Positions 12,001-24,300 of a stretch of DNA of 64,000 bases are shown here, piece by piece. The DNA lies in contig BDSL01000059.1 of the NCBI GenBank assembly GCA_003116995.1, positions 62,001-126,000 on the forward strand, in the 5' to 3' direction. The DNA comes from Yamagishiella unicocca. Its lineage: Eukaryota; Chlorophyta; Chlorophyceae; Chlamydomonadales; Volvocaceae. Numbering within the stretch: position 1 is the stretch's first letter; every line of letters starts with the position of its first letter. Both the position numbers and the translations under genes were made by a program. The notes under the pieces were generated by a model that was given only the letters and a program-made list of their open reading frames with translations, was not told the DNA's origin and searched no databases.

Positions 12001-14690
12001 CGAGGTGGACGCGGGCGGGTGGGCGTTGCCGTGGCTGGCACCTGTGACTATGATCCCCACGATGGCCGGCGCGCTGCTGGAGGTGCAGTTGCTGACGGTC
12101 AGACTGGCTGAACCGCGGACCCGGCCGTCCTGTCCGTCCCACGAGGGCGGGTAGCGGTGCGCCTCGTCTGCGGGGCAGGGCGGTGCGGCGGCCGCGCGGT
12201 GGGGGTGATGAGTGCGGGGTGACGAGTGCAGTGCTGTCCGGTCCGGTCCTCCACTCGCGGGGCGTCATGCGTGTGGGCAGCGCTGCTGGGCGCTGAACAG
12301 GTGGAGACCCCCCGGGGGGCGGCGTGCCCGAGCTCCCCTGCCTGTCGCTAGAGTAATAATCCCAAGAAGCTGTGACGGTGCGGGTAGCAGCAAGTGTCGG
12401 TGTAACCCACTGACCACATCCCGGGGGTGTAAGGACTGCCCTCCCTGCCCACCACTTACTCCATATTCCATCTGCGAGCAGTTCATTGCCGTCGTGCAGC
12501 CGCGGTGCCATGTGCTTGCCCTTACTCTGGGCGCCCACCACAACCGCCGCCACGCCGTCCTCCATGCTGGTCGACGGACCCTGCTCCTCGGAGCCGTGCG
12601 ACAAGCCCACGAACACAACTCTGCCCAGGCGAAGCGACGGACACAACGGAATCGCGCGGGTTAGGATACGGTACGGCCAGGGGTCTCAATTACGCGTTCA
12701 TGTGGGGCGTCAGACGAGAAGAGGCACGGCCGCAACTCACCCCCCGCCCGCGTATAGCTTAACGGCAACAGCTAATTCCCTTTCACCGACGGAGTCTTAC
12801 CCCTCGTAAGCCTCTTTCACGGCTGCCGGGCTGGGCGAAAACGTTTTTCGTCGCCGCGTCCACACCGCCAGCCCGACGATGGCGAGCACCAGCCCCAAGC
12901 CTGCGCCGAAGGAAGGAGGCGTGGATCAGGGATGCTAGACGTCCGTGTAACAAGTACGCGTGCCAAAAGTTCCGGCCCCAGCGCTGACTCCTCGCCGGGT
13001 CAGTTGGGTGCGGACTCGGCACCGTGACCCATTCCGGACAGCGGCAGCGCCGGAGTTGTGCATGCGCGGCTGCAGGCCGGCTCAGGTACCACAGACCCCA
13101 TAAGGAGCCGCAACGCGGCACCCCGAGCCAGTCGCCCGCGGCCTGCAGGGGCAGCCATATATTATGCTGACGCCCGACAACGGCAGCAGCTGCTTGGACA
13201 AGCCAATTTCCTGTCACTCGCCCGTTCAAGGGCGCTGCTGCGGCCGTGGTGACACGCACCGCAACGTGCGTCCCCGTGCACACCGAACACGGCCTCCCAC
13301 CCGTACCCGCGCCCAACCCGACGCTCCTCACGCCCAGTACCCGCAGCCAGGCGCCAGGCGGCTGCTCGCCCGCTGCTGGCCGCCCGGCCCTGTAACGGCC
13401 AGCTCGGCTGCGCTCACCTGCGCACACCGAGGGCACCACGATCGCCAGCAGTTTCCCCGTGCTCATCGAGTCCGCGGGCGCTTTCTCCGCAGGCAACTCG
13501 GCCGCCTCCGCTTCCGCGTCCGGCCCAGGCCAAGCGTCCGGCAGGTCGTGGGTGTCCCACTCTGTCAGGTTGAGGCCCGTCACGAGGGCGCTGGTGCACG
13601 CCGGCAGCCCCGTGACCGCCACGCACTCCTCCGTGACCGCAGTGGAGCACACCAGTGTGCAGTCCTGATACAGCACCGTGCCCCTGCTGATGCGGTCCCC
13701 GCCAGGGCCCAAAATAGTGCCTGCGCGGGGCGTTGACCGCCGGGGCGTTGGAGGGGGTGGATCGGACATTCGCAGGGCTGTTGGGTTGGGTGGTTGTCCG
13801 AGTGCGGCGCAGCCCGGACGCGAGATAAAGCACGGAACGACGCGCGGGCGTTCATCGGGCACTATGACGGACCCAAAGACGGGCCCTTGCCGCAACATTG
13901 CCGCGAGGACCCCGACCCTAGGTTCTAGCTTTTGGGACCTGGTCCGAATGGCGTCAAGCAGCGAGGGCCGGTTGCGACATGGGATTAGCCTTCGTGCGCG
14001 TGTACATGGCCCCATTTTAACTGTCACGTACCATCCAGCGCGAAGTTCCCGTAAGACAGGGATTCGTCCCAGCAGTTTGGGCCGCGCGGGAGGCCTTTCA
14101 AGCAGTAGTCCGACGCGGGCCAGACGGACTGGATCCCAGACAAATCCGGCGGGCGGTCTGTTTCCGAGGCAACCTCTGCCATCATCGCCAAGGGTGCGCA
14201 CACGGCGTATTCAAAAGTCGAGTTTGAGACGATGAGCTCGGCCCCCATGCCCAGGGAAAGTATATCCAGGCCGCTGGCTAGAGGCGATGACGGTTGGCGG
14301 CAGTTGGGGAGAAAGAGCTCCGTAACGTGCACAGTGACGTAAGCCGTGGTGATAATCCGTGCCTTCAGGTAGCCGCAATCTAGCACGGTTCTGCGGCTGC
14401 TGCCACGTAGCGTGAAGTCCCTGGAGACGACCAAACTGTGCTCGGAAATGCCCTGGGTGGCCTCGGCCCATTCCGACTGCCGGAGTGCAAGGCCGGCACC
14501 CTCAATTTGCAAGATTGAACACTGAACATTGGTCAACGCCTGAACCAGCTCCGTAACCGAAGTTACGGAACAAACCGCTGCCGAGGCTGTGGCAGCGCTC
14601 AGGAACCAAGCGGTGGCTGCGAGAGCCCATAGGTTGGCCAATGAGCGGACGCCCTGTCCGAGACGCGCAGACTGGGAATGCGCTTTGTAA
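9023..14690 (-). CDS. Receptor-like transmembrane protein with degenerate protein kinase domain
   Basis: Twelve phase-consistent exons (minus): 14690-14032, 13720-13418, 12900-12801, 12620-12460, 12167-11677, 11442-11311, 10925-10797, 10635-10556, 9920-9854, 9630-9575, 9345-9300, 9103-9023; about 767 residues. Residues 1-40 hold a signal-peptide-like stretch ending in SAATASA. Residues about 45-305 are extracellular, with beta-helix-like blocks such as RRTVLDCG and several Cys and N-glycosylation sites. A membrane span crosses the exon junction at 13418/12900 (AIVVPSVCAGLGLVLAIVG) and is followed by WTRRRK. The kinase-like domain starts near residue 500. It keeps the VAIK lysine, DYG (for DFG), APE and DIYSFGVLLWEL. 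The Gly-rich loop is lost, and the catalytic loop reads HRSVKPTS where HRDLKPxN is expected, so both the catalytic Asp and the metal-binding Asn are Ser. A catalytically weak or dead signalling protein is inferred. The 3' splice site at 14691 shows that the start codon lies in an upstream exon I could not fix. Confidence 0.88.
10286..10440. repeat. 63-base tandem repeat in a pseudokinase-gene intron
   Basis: Two full 63-base units start at 10286 and 10349, and a partial unit starts at 10412 (ctaaccctctcgctggtcc core). They lie within the intron 10555-9921. Nested ggtcct units are visible inside each copy. Confidence 0.9.
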
Positions 14691-14796
14691 CTGCAGGGCA
14701 CAGGGCAAGCGGAGGCATGTGTGTTGCGGCCGGAGGGACAGTCTATGGGCTATTCGCGGCGCGCAACCACAATAGTATGGTCGTCGGGGATAGCGC

Positions 14797-14805
14797 TTAT
14801 AAAGG
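14797..14805 (-). promoter_or_regulatory. Possible TATA box of the pseudokinase gene
   Basis: Minus-strand TTTATAAG lies about 110 bases upstream of the first resolved coding exon (14690). A short 5' exon would have to fit between this box and the 3' splice site. Confidence 0.3.
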
Positions 14806-17737
14806 TTCCCAGCTCTGCGTGCCATCTGCATTGTGGGGTTCCAGGCATGCGTCAACTTACCACGTGTCGTGCCGGTGCGATATAACCTTCCCATCTAAAG
14901 CGCTGTTGTGAACTCCAAAATGCAACTCCGCGGCTGTCGTTTCAGAAGCGCGCAGCATGTCGGGAACGGAAGTTAACTTCTTGGCTGCGGACCGAAGGCT
15001 CCGCAGCGCTCGAGATGTTCAAGAAAGAAGATGGATTTGAGATGATGTCAACGGTGGACGGGTACACAGCCGGGGTAAATGCCTGCGGCACCAAAGTCAC
15101 CGCAAAAAGATACCCCTGCATGACGCAGGAGTAATTTTAAATAGCTAGATATATATAGAGATTTCGGAATCGAATGCCATCTAATTCATTGCCGTGCTGA
15201 AGCCGCATACCCTACTGAGGCCAAGGTTGTTTTTTATGGCCCGCAACCCATGTCACAAACATGCACCAGGAAAGAACAACTACGTACATCTCTACATCCT
15301 TACCTATCCAAAGCTGCCACAGAATCACCGCCGCTAAGGTCGAGGATGAGGTACCCACTTGGGGCGCACGGGTGCCACCGTCAGGTCTGCTGCGCCTGAC
15401 GAACCCAGCAGGGCCTGGGCATCATGACGTACATAAATTTACACTGCTCCCTCTGTGAAGTAGGATGCGAGGCTGGGTCCAATAGAACTTCCGCAAGACC
15501 CGTTGTCTTCACACCTTAAGTCATGGCAAATCTGGATGTCCCTAAATCAAGGCGTAAAACTTGCGTCAAATAATCGTCGTCGGAATATATCGCGGTGGCC
15601 AATGCCTGTAAAGTAAGGACTCGCCACAGTATCGGGGGTAGTAGCCGTTGTGTAGGAAAATGTGATGTCCTATCGCTTACCCATGGATAGTGCTGCACAT
15701 CAACGTGCATATGATTTCTATATCAGTATGTTACGCTACTTCTGCGCAAGGGCTGGTCTTACTTCCTCGCCCGCCGTGAGTGGCTGGATCCAAATTGCCT
15801 GCAAATGCAAGTTATATTCCCCAACCCGGGACAGTGAGCATACGAGCAGGATAAAGCATAACATCATATTCAGTATCGTATAAAGTGGTACACACACCAA
15901 GCGCGCGTCTCATCCTTGTCCTACCGGTATATCGTTGCGGGGCCTACTCGCAGCAAGTTTACATGTAACCTGTTATCCCATTTACGTGTAGTTGTACCTG
16001 AAGCCTTGAGAGATGCGTGAGATCGCAAGAATTCAACTGGCGACCTCGTGCCTGACAGCGCCAAACCATCGCAGGCCAGCCGGCACGCAACCCAACACAT
16101 GCCGAGTTTGCTTCGACTCCAGATCGTGGGGTTTGGCTGGAGATCAGAATTAGGATAGAGGTATTTGGATTCGCTGGGATACCTACATGCGAGAGTTGTT
16201 GGGGTTTGGATACGCACACTTGACCATGGGCGGGAATGCCTCGGCTAAGCGCCCTATGTACGCCTGCAGCATACCAGTGCCTCGGTCTGCAGAGCATAGC
16301 CACGGGGCGATCGCGCCTCACATGCCGTGGCCCCGCCCCGGCACCGAGGGTGCCAGAGGGTGCTGTCTAACCGCTGCTTTCCCTGTGCTGCTGAAGGCGC
16401 ACACCGACGACAATTCATGCATGTACGCTCCTCCGCCTGGTTTTCGTGCAGTAGCGACGTAGTAGTGTGGAATCTATGTTGTTGATTGGGTTCGGCCAAC
16501 CCCCAACGGCCCCCGACGTATGCAGTCTCTGCCAAACGCAAAGACGGCAATGCAAGAGGAATGCGGAGCGCATGGACGCTGGTTCGCGTCGTGAGTCCCT
16601 CAACGGCCCAACGCTGGAGGACGGGCATCGTGAGGGCCTCAGCGCGGGAGGACGGAGCGCCGTACAAAGCGTATCCGTTGGCGGCACCCCTGCGTTCGAG
16701 AGAGCCTGATGAAAGCTACGGACCTGGACCCTTGCTTTTTGTCTTGCCGCCTTTATGCCCGACCACCAACGCGCACCGCCCTCCGTGAGAAATGATAATG
16801 TCTGCCCGCATGCCTCGACAGGGCTCGGCCCTGCTCGGCCGAGATGCTACATGGAACCTGCGGAACAGCCACCCGGACTGGGGTATGCGTATTTCTGTAA
16901 AAAAGACCGTCTCACATGTTTTGATCAAATTTGTTGGTGCTGGTGGTGGAACTACCGGTACAAAACGCTGGCTACACGCGTAAGGCAAAATTAAAATATT
17001 TATACCACCTTCACCAGGCTACTTCACTTTTCTGGTCTGCCAAACGCACGATCATGCCTTGCGTTTGTGCTGCCTGTTCACCTCTAGTTCATACTCAATT
17101 TAATGGTTTGTCTTCTTCGTCACAGCTTGGCCTGGTGGCCTCCACGGATGACTGGAATGGTTTTTTCCAAGTCTGACCGCATGACGCGAAATTTGAAAGC
17201 CCGGTGCCAGCGGTTCGCATACAGAGTAAATTTTCACTTTTGAGGACAGTGCGCCGCATGGCCTCAATACGAATATTATTATCGTACATCCAGTTAGTCG
17301 ATTTAGCCGCCCTATGCGGTAACTGTCGTATTCTGCCGACCTTGTCGCCTGAACCCTCCTGAGTTCTCCATTCACCAATCCTTTGTGGGTCCCCTGCTAC
17401 TGGTCGTCACAGGCGACCATGCGCCTTCTCGCACTTAACATTTCAAATTTGTCGTATAGAACGCTACAGACGCGTATACGATGCCACCGCGACGTCGAAC
17501 AAAAAACGGTTCTGTTCAAACGTTTCGTTTTTGGTCACTCCCAGTGCGTCCTCTATGTTGTTGCCCCCACCCTTGAAGGCTTCGTTCGGCCGTGCCCGAG
17601 CATGCCAGACCCGGGGCCCAACGGGCGCGCTGTGTGCTACAGTCCCTGGACTGGCCCCGACCTGTTGGCGCCAAAACCCTCCACATCTTGCACGCTGCAC
17701 TGCGCGTCTCCGCTGCCGCGTTCCTGCGCACCCCGTA
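14806..17737. other. Intergenic region, lower GC, no supported gene
   Basis: Lies between the 5' end of the pseudokinase gene and the 3' end of the DUF819 gene, both on the minus strand. Base composition is nearer 50% GC than in the genes. Only short, unlinked open frames are present. A minus-strand TGTAA at 15959-15963 is the nearest candidate I noted for ending the DUF819 transcript, about 1.8 kb past its stop, which is long. I see nothing else. Confidence 0.5.
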
Positions 17738-20700
17738 TCATCCCGGCGCCGCCGCCGCCGCCACACCTATCAACCGTGCCACCGCCAGGCCGGCGGCCGT
17801 GCCCATTGCGTACCCCAAGCTCCCGGCCAGCATCGCAGGCTGCACCAGCGGCTTCCAGCCCTTGGCGGCAGCCATGGCTGCACCGAGGCAATGGGTGGGT
17901 ACAGAGGAACCTCGTGAACCGACTACGGAGGAACTGAAATATAAGCTGGAGGTTTAGACACGTACTTGGGCCCACGGGTTCCGTGTGGTGGGGCCGGTGA
18001 CGGGCAGAAGCAGGTAGCTAGTGCTGGCTGCGCGAACAGCCAGCAGCCACACAACCGGTGGGGGCTGCGCGAGCTGCAGGCCTGCCGCCGCAGCGCCGAC
18101 ACACGTCAGAAGCGGCCCTCGCTCGCAGGACGTTTGCCACCGCACTGCAATGGCCCCTTTAACAGACGTCCTCCCACTGCGCCCCCCGGCCAGCTGCTGT
18201 CGGTGCCACGCGAGCCTGCAGCGCTACCCACTCCCGCAGCATGATCACGCCTCCTTTGCGACAGGCAGGCAGACAGGCAGGCACCCTCCCTGGAGAGTAC
18301 GGCACCAAACCCAGCTCCGCGGCCCTTTCCCCACAGGTTTCACCCTACCCGAGCCGCCCATGACTGCTACCCACACGAGCTGTTGCGCAACCAATACGAC
18401 CGTGCGCTGTCCTATGCAACTCCCCGACCGAGCGCCACAGCCCACCGCAGGCAACAGCCCTTTGCCCAACACGTCACATGCAGCCAAGACTCCACCTCCG
18501 TACGTCCCAAGAGCACCATAACCGCCTTCCGTCCCCACCTGCCGCCGTCGCCGATCCGCCGATGTTGGCGTTGGAGCCCAGCAGCAGCGCCTCCAGGGGC
18601 AGGCGCATCAGCACGCGACCCACGGCGGCCATGAACGCCCAGTGCACCGCCACCATGACCGACAGGAAGGGCACCAGCACCCAGCACCCGGCCAGGCAGG
18701 ACAGCGAGCCGGCGGAGGCGCCGATGACTGCGAAGAAGACCATCATGAGGGAGGTGCCCAGCTGCGCGGCGCCTGTGTTAGGCGGGCATGCAGCGTGTGA
18801 ACAAGAAAACAGACAAACGACCAGCGCGATTTGGTGCCGGGTTGGGAGCAGAGGCCACCTCCTTACAACCAGAGAGGATGGAGCCGCGCCCGCCTGTGCG
18901 GCACTTGTACTGCAGCAGGCTGGCGGAACGCCCGCACTCAACAAGTACCTGTATGATGTCCTTGCGCCGCATCATGCCGCCGCGTCGAATAGTTGGGTAT
19001 TGCAGGCACACCTGACGCGGCCTTTCTCCCCGTTGCCTCCTCTCTCATCCACCTCCCCCACGCCGCCCTGCTGCCAACCTACCAACGAACACTGGCCCCG
19101 CCGCTGCTGCCTCGCCCGCCTTGCCGCCGCCGGCCCAGCCCCGCACCCACTGCGCCGCCGCCGCAATGGCCGTCGCCGCAACTGCCATGAACAGCAACGC
19201 CAAGGGTGCGGCGTTCAGCGCCGCCGCCAGGTGCTGCGACACCGTGCATGACGTCGCTGCCGCCGCCAGCGTCAGGCTCAGCGACTCGGCCGTAAAAGGC
19301 GGCGGCCGCGGCGGCGGCGACAGCGCAGCTGCGGCGCCGTCAGCACCTTGCGAGGTCGACGGCGGCGGCCCGCCGTGCAAGGCCGCCGCCTCCCCCGCCT
19401 CCATCCGCACCGCTGCCGCCACCGCCTCCTTCTGGCTGGGGAACTTCGCCGCCGCCGCCTGACAAGATAACTCCTCTTCCGCCGCCGCCAGGCTAGGGAA
19501 CTTCTCCGCCGCCGCCGCAGCTGCATCTGCGCCACCGAACGCCACGACCTTGTCCCCCACGCTTCCATACCGTGCTGGTGCTGCTGATTCCAGAGCGGCC
19601 CTCCGGTCAGGCGCGGCTGTAGCCGCGGCTCCCGCCGCCGCTACAGCCCGCTGCACCGGCACCGCCATGAGAGCCGCCAGGAAGATTGCCATCATCAGGT
19701 TATCAGCGGCCATGGCGCCGGGGATCGCGGAGGGCGGCAGCTGCAGCGCCTGCGAGGTGCCAAGTTGGGGTAGGGCAGGCGTACCGTGTCGTTGCTGGCG
19801 AAAAAAGTGTCCGAGGCGCAGCTGCCTCGCAGCTTCGCAGGGAAGGCAGCGCCGTACCGCGTGCTGCCTCCCCCGTCCCCTAACCAGGACGCAATCTTCC
19901 TGGCATCCCCGGATCCGCCAGTTGATACGACGCCGCGGTCCCCGAACCCCGCGCCTTCCCAACCTTCCCCGACCCGCCCCAAGCCAGCCTTCTCTAATTT
20001 CGATTCACCCCGTTTTTCTCCGACCCACGCGTACCAGCGCCACGGCAGCGAAGTTGACGGACCCTCCCACGTAGCTGGCGCACAAGCACGCCGCCACCTT
20101 GGCCCCCACGGGCCCCAGGGGCTCCCTCAGCAGCCACCAGCCCGCGACAGCGCCCAACACCATGCCCACCGCGCCCACGGTGAAGGCAACCAGCAAGGGC
20201 CCGCCGTCGCCGGCCAGCCTGCTTCGGCGTGGGGGCCGGCAGGATTGGGTTGGTTTAAGAAGCGGCACTATGGGCCGGACTAAGGCCGCCTAAATAGCAT
20301 GGGTTCGTAATGACTAAGCCCGGGCATGCGAGCAGGCTGGATCCGTCCCGGAACCAGCCGTACAAGAGCGCTCCATACGCCTGGCCTGATTTCCTCGCCC
20401 GTCCTGGATTTGCGCGCCGCCACCGCCGCCCCGCTCGCCTGTTGACGTCGGTTTCCAGCAGGAAGCAGGCCGCCGCCAGCGGCATCAGGTACCGCCACAC
20501 CGTATCGTACGCCGTACAGTCGATGGGGATGACGCCGGTCGCCGTCAGCGCCACCGCACACAGCATTGAGACGAGCGGTGCTGACAGCGTCGATCCCCAG
20601 CGCGTGTGGTTCTCACACAACTGGAGTGGCATGGGTGAAGGTGCGGGTACGGTGTTTAGGCACGCTGGAGTCTGGCGCCTTGCTTAATATCCTCCAAAAT

Positions 20701-20981
20701 TCTAGACGCACCTGGGCGATCCCTCCACAGGCCGCCAGTAAGCACCACAGCGGCCATCCGTCCTGGATAATGGGGTTAGGCGGGCTTGTCGCCCCGGCAA
20801 CAGCGCCAGCTACGGAGGCCACTGTGAGAGCGGAGGGGCCAGACGACGATAATCTGTGTCGTTGCATTGGAGCGGGGAGTGTGACATGGCGATAGCTTCG
20901 CGGTGGCTGGGGGCCAAGTTTGCGCGAGGGCCAAGGGAGGAACCCGACGCAGTTTAGTTGCCTTGCAACTTGTGCCTGCAT
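17738..20981 (-). CDS. DUF819 family integral membrane protein
   Basis: Member of the DUF819 (YjcL-type) polytopic membrane family, known from bacteria and plant plastid genomes; transported substrate unknown. Exons (minus): 20981-20712, 20620-20439, 20218-20035, 19749-19147, 18761-18539 and 17877-17738, giving 533 residues. Start chosen at the first ATG (20981). The first 60 residues are basic and Ser/Ala-rich, like an organelle transit peptide. Family blocks: NPIIQDGWPLW; RWGSTLSAPLVSMLC; YDTVWRYLMPLAAA; CASYVGGSVNFAAVA; IPGAMAADNLMMAIF; MMVFFAVIGAS; LLLGSNANIGGSATA; AAAKGWKPLVQPAMLAG. The fourth exon carries an Ala/Pro-rich insertion of roughly 100 residues between membrane segments, absent from the plant form as I recall it. 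The second intron starts with GC rather than GT. At 18761 an alternative acceptor (exon start 18772) would shift the phase, so I prefer 18761. Confidence 0.92.
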
Positions 20982-21301
20982 TACTGCATTGTTAATCAAA
21001 CGTTAGGCATGTACATGTTGTTGACAGCTGCTTGTATGCGCCGACCTGCATTCGCCCAGTCTGCAAGCGTGCAAGGAATGCTCCGAGACCATCTGTGACT
21101 TATTCGCTTATCCAACTCCGTGTGCCATCCCCCCACGTTAGTGCCAAGCGATTTACCAGTTCCTTTTCTACTATACGTAGTGCAATTGACGGCTGCAAGT
21201 CTTCCCGAGCACCCTTTGACGGCCTGGCCAATTTCAAACTCGCCGGGCGGGATACCTACCCCGCCCGGCTCTTATAGTAGGCTAGCTGGTTGCTGAGCGG
21301 A
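20982..21301. promoter_or_regulatory. Shared head-to-head promoter region
   Basis: About 320 bases separate the start codons of the divergent DUF819 gene (minus) and the Ala-rich protein gene (plus), so both promoters lie here. A TATAGTA at about 21273-21279 is only some 25 bases before the plus-strand ATG. Confidence 0.5.
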
Positions 21302-24300
21302 ATGGGCTGCATTTGCGGGAAGCCGATTGATGCGGCCGAGGAAGGCCAGGGGAAAAAGCAAGGCAAGACCAAAATAGAGAAGCAAACTGGGGCAACACAG
21401 CCTGCAACTACTGATGCGCAGAAAGCTGCATGTGATACAGAGCGTGATGGGACAGCTGTAGCAAAGGCACGCGAAGTCACTGGAGGTCAACAGCCCGACG
21501 AGCCGCCGCAATTGACTGCTGGGGAACCAACGGGCAACGGAGCCGTGCCCTCGCCTACCCCACAGTCCGGGAAGGATGTTGTTGTCTCTGATACGCCTAC
21601 GCCAGCAGCGAACGGCATATCCTTAGCGGCTGCAGACTCAGCCGCATCACCATCAGTCGGACCTCAAGCGACAGGTAAGAGCGGTATGTAAGGAATTGAG
21701 GAAATCTTGGTTTACACCTGCTCCGAACAGTCATAGGTATAGGCTTGACCGTCCGTCGTTAGCTGCACGCACATTTTGACGGTCAAGATGGCAACCAAGC
21801 AGCCTGAAGCCCTGGGCACGCCTTGATGGTAGCTTTTGCATGTCCGATGGATATAATCACCGGTTGCAAGGCGTCTATGTGCCGTTGGTCCTATAAACCG
21901 CCTGCCTGCCAACTGGCAACTTTGCGGCTGATACAAACCACCTGCACAACCGTCGCATCTCCATTTGTCAGGTACAGCTGAGGCATTGGCGGGCGCAAGT
22001 GGCGCTGCCGGGGCCTTCGAGGATACAGTGAAGGCACCCGCAGGTTCTGCCGGAGTGGCAGACGTCGCCGCTGCTCCTAAAGTGCAAGGCGCCTGCGTGA
22101 GCGCCGTCACCCATGTCCTGGGCAGCGCCTCCGTGGCAGGAGCGAACACCGAGGCTACTGCGACAGGCACTGTCGCAGCGGCTGGGGCAGCTGGTGCATC
22201 AGCAGCAGACATTAATGAAGCTGCGTGCGCTGCCAATGCTTCTGAACTACAAGGCGCTTGTGTAAGCGCCGTCGCCGATGTCCTGGGCAGTGCCTCCGCG
22301 GCAGCAGCGGACGCTGAGGCTGCTACGACAGGCGCTGCCGCAGCGCCTGAGATAACGGATGCTGCGGCAGCGGCAGATCCCCAGATCGTCACAGTCCAGG
22401 GTGCTTGCCTAAGCGCAGTTACTGAAGCTCTTGGCAGTCCCTCAGCAGCTGCAGCTGGCGCAAAGTCGACCGCCGCAGATGTTGCCGCTGAGGCACTTGG
22501 CGTCCAGGGGGTTTCTCTGAGCGCAGTCGACATCCCAGGGAATGGCCCTGCAGCAGTAACAGACGCCAAGGTTGCTGCAACTGAGGCGACTGCAGTTGCG
22601 TCTGCGGCTGTAGCAGATGCTGTGTCAGCAACTGGTGCCCAGGTTGTGGATGCGGAGGGCGCTGCAGAAGGCGCAATCACCGACGCCAACGTTGCTGCTG
22701 AGCACGTCGCCGGAGCAGCGTTCTCAGCCGTGGCGGACGGTGCCTCGGTTATCCGCTCGCAAGCTACTGCTGTGGACGAGAGCGTCGCCGAAGCAACCTC
22801 GCGCAGCGCCGCCGCGGGAGCGGCTGGCGCTGAGGCTGCTGCAGCGAACCTTGGCGCCGTGGCGGACGCATTGTCCGCTGCAGACACCAAGGCCGCTGAA
22901 CTGCAAGATGCGTCGGGAACCAGCACCTCTGCAGCAGCGGCAAATGCTGGTGCTTTGGCAGCTGTAGCTGCATATGCAGCTTTCGCAGACGCCGCCAAGG
23001 TCGTGGAGGCCAAGGCTGCCGAAGTGGAGGGCATCGAGGAGGTTGCCATAGTTGGTGTCCTTGGCGGTGCCGATACGAAAGCGGCTGCTGCAGAAGCTTC
23101 TACGGCGATTGTGGAAGGAGCTTCTACGGCGGCTGCGGACGTCGCTGCAGGAGGCTGTCCTACCTTTGTCGATGCTGCTTCGGCTGTGGATTCAAAGGCT
23201 ACCGAACTACAGGGCCTCGCAACGAGCGCGGTCGGTGATGCTCAGGGCACTGCCTCCGTGACGATGGCCGACGGGAAGGCGAACACTGCTGAGGTGACCG
23301 CAGCAGCTTCTTTAGCCGTGGAGGACGCTCAATCAACGGTGGATTCCAAGTTAGCCGGCCTGCAGGGCAGTTGCGGTCGCTCAGTCGCAAACGCCACGGA
23401 TAGCATCGCTGCAGCCAAATCGGCCTCCACGGGCGCTGCTGCCGAAGCGTCTGCTGGCATGGCGGACGCCTTGGATAGCATCATCGCAGCTGTTGCTAAC
23501 ACGGAGTCTGCTGGCATGGTGGACGTAAGATCTGCTCATGCCGCCCAGGCAGACGCCTTGGAGCGCGCTGCTGAGAGCACCGTCATTGGCGCCGTGGAGC
23601 GTGTCTCAGCGGCCGTTGAGGACGCTGTGGGAAATGCGGATGCCTCCGCTGCTTCCAGTGCTCTAGCAGCCAGTGGCAGTGCTCTCGAAGGTGATGTGTC
23701 ATCGCAGGACAACGTCCAGCTTGCCGCCGAGGGCGCGCTCCGCAGCGCTGCATCCTCCGGCACTGAGGCCGACGCAGCAGTCCCATTGGACGTGAGCACC
23801 TCTGAGGAGGGCGCGGCGTCTCAAGCTGCCAGTTCCCCATCCGGTTCAATGAGGGGCCCATGCGAGAGTCTTGTGGCTGATGCCCTCGGCAGCGCAGCAG
23901 CGTCCCTTCCTATTGCAGACGCCGCGGCGGCCGAAGTGGGAGTCGTGGACCCCCCGGAGGCAGTATCGCGTTCCACTTCCATCGGCGGCAGTCGCGCGTC
24001 TGGCTCCTGCCTGACCGCCGTCGCCGACGCTCTGGGCATTCCATCAGACGCCACCGAGGGTGCTGTCGCTGTGTCGGGTGATGGACCCGCGATCGTCACG
24101 GATCCAAGCCTGCGTTCCAATCCCGTGCCGCCCGAAACCGCCGCCGTCGTGAGCGGCGCCTCTGCCGACGCTGCTACCTCGGCCGCCGTCCTGAGCGGCG
24201 CCTCTGCCGACGCTGCTACCTCGGCCGCCGTCGTGAGCGGCGCCTCTGCCGACGCTGCTACCTCGGCCGCCGTCGTGAGCGGCGCCTCTGCCGACGCTGC

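Noticed and set aside
12783..14201. Minus-strand open frame of 472 codons
   Set aside because: It runs through two introns of the pseudokinase gene; only its parts at 13720-13418 and 12900-12801 (the latter in another frame) are exons.
14691..14717. ATG at about 14715-14717 as the start of the pseudokinase
   Set aside because: It opens a different frame that stops within 40 codons. A pyrimidine-rich acceptor ending at 14691 indicates a spliced 5' exon instead.
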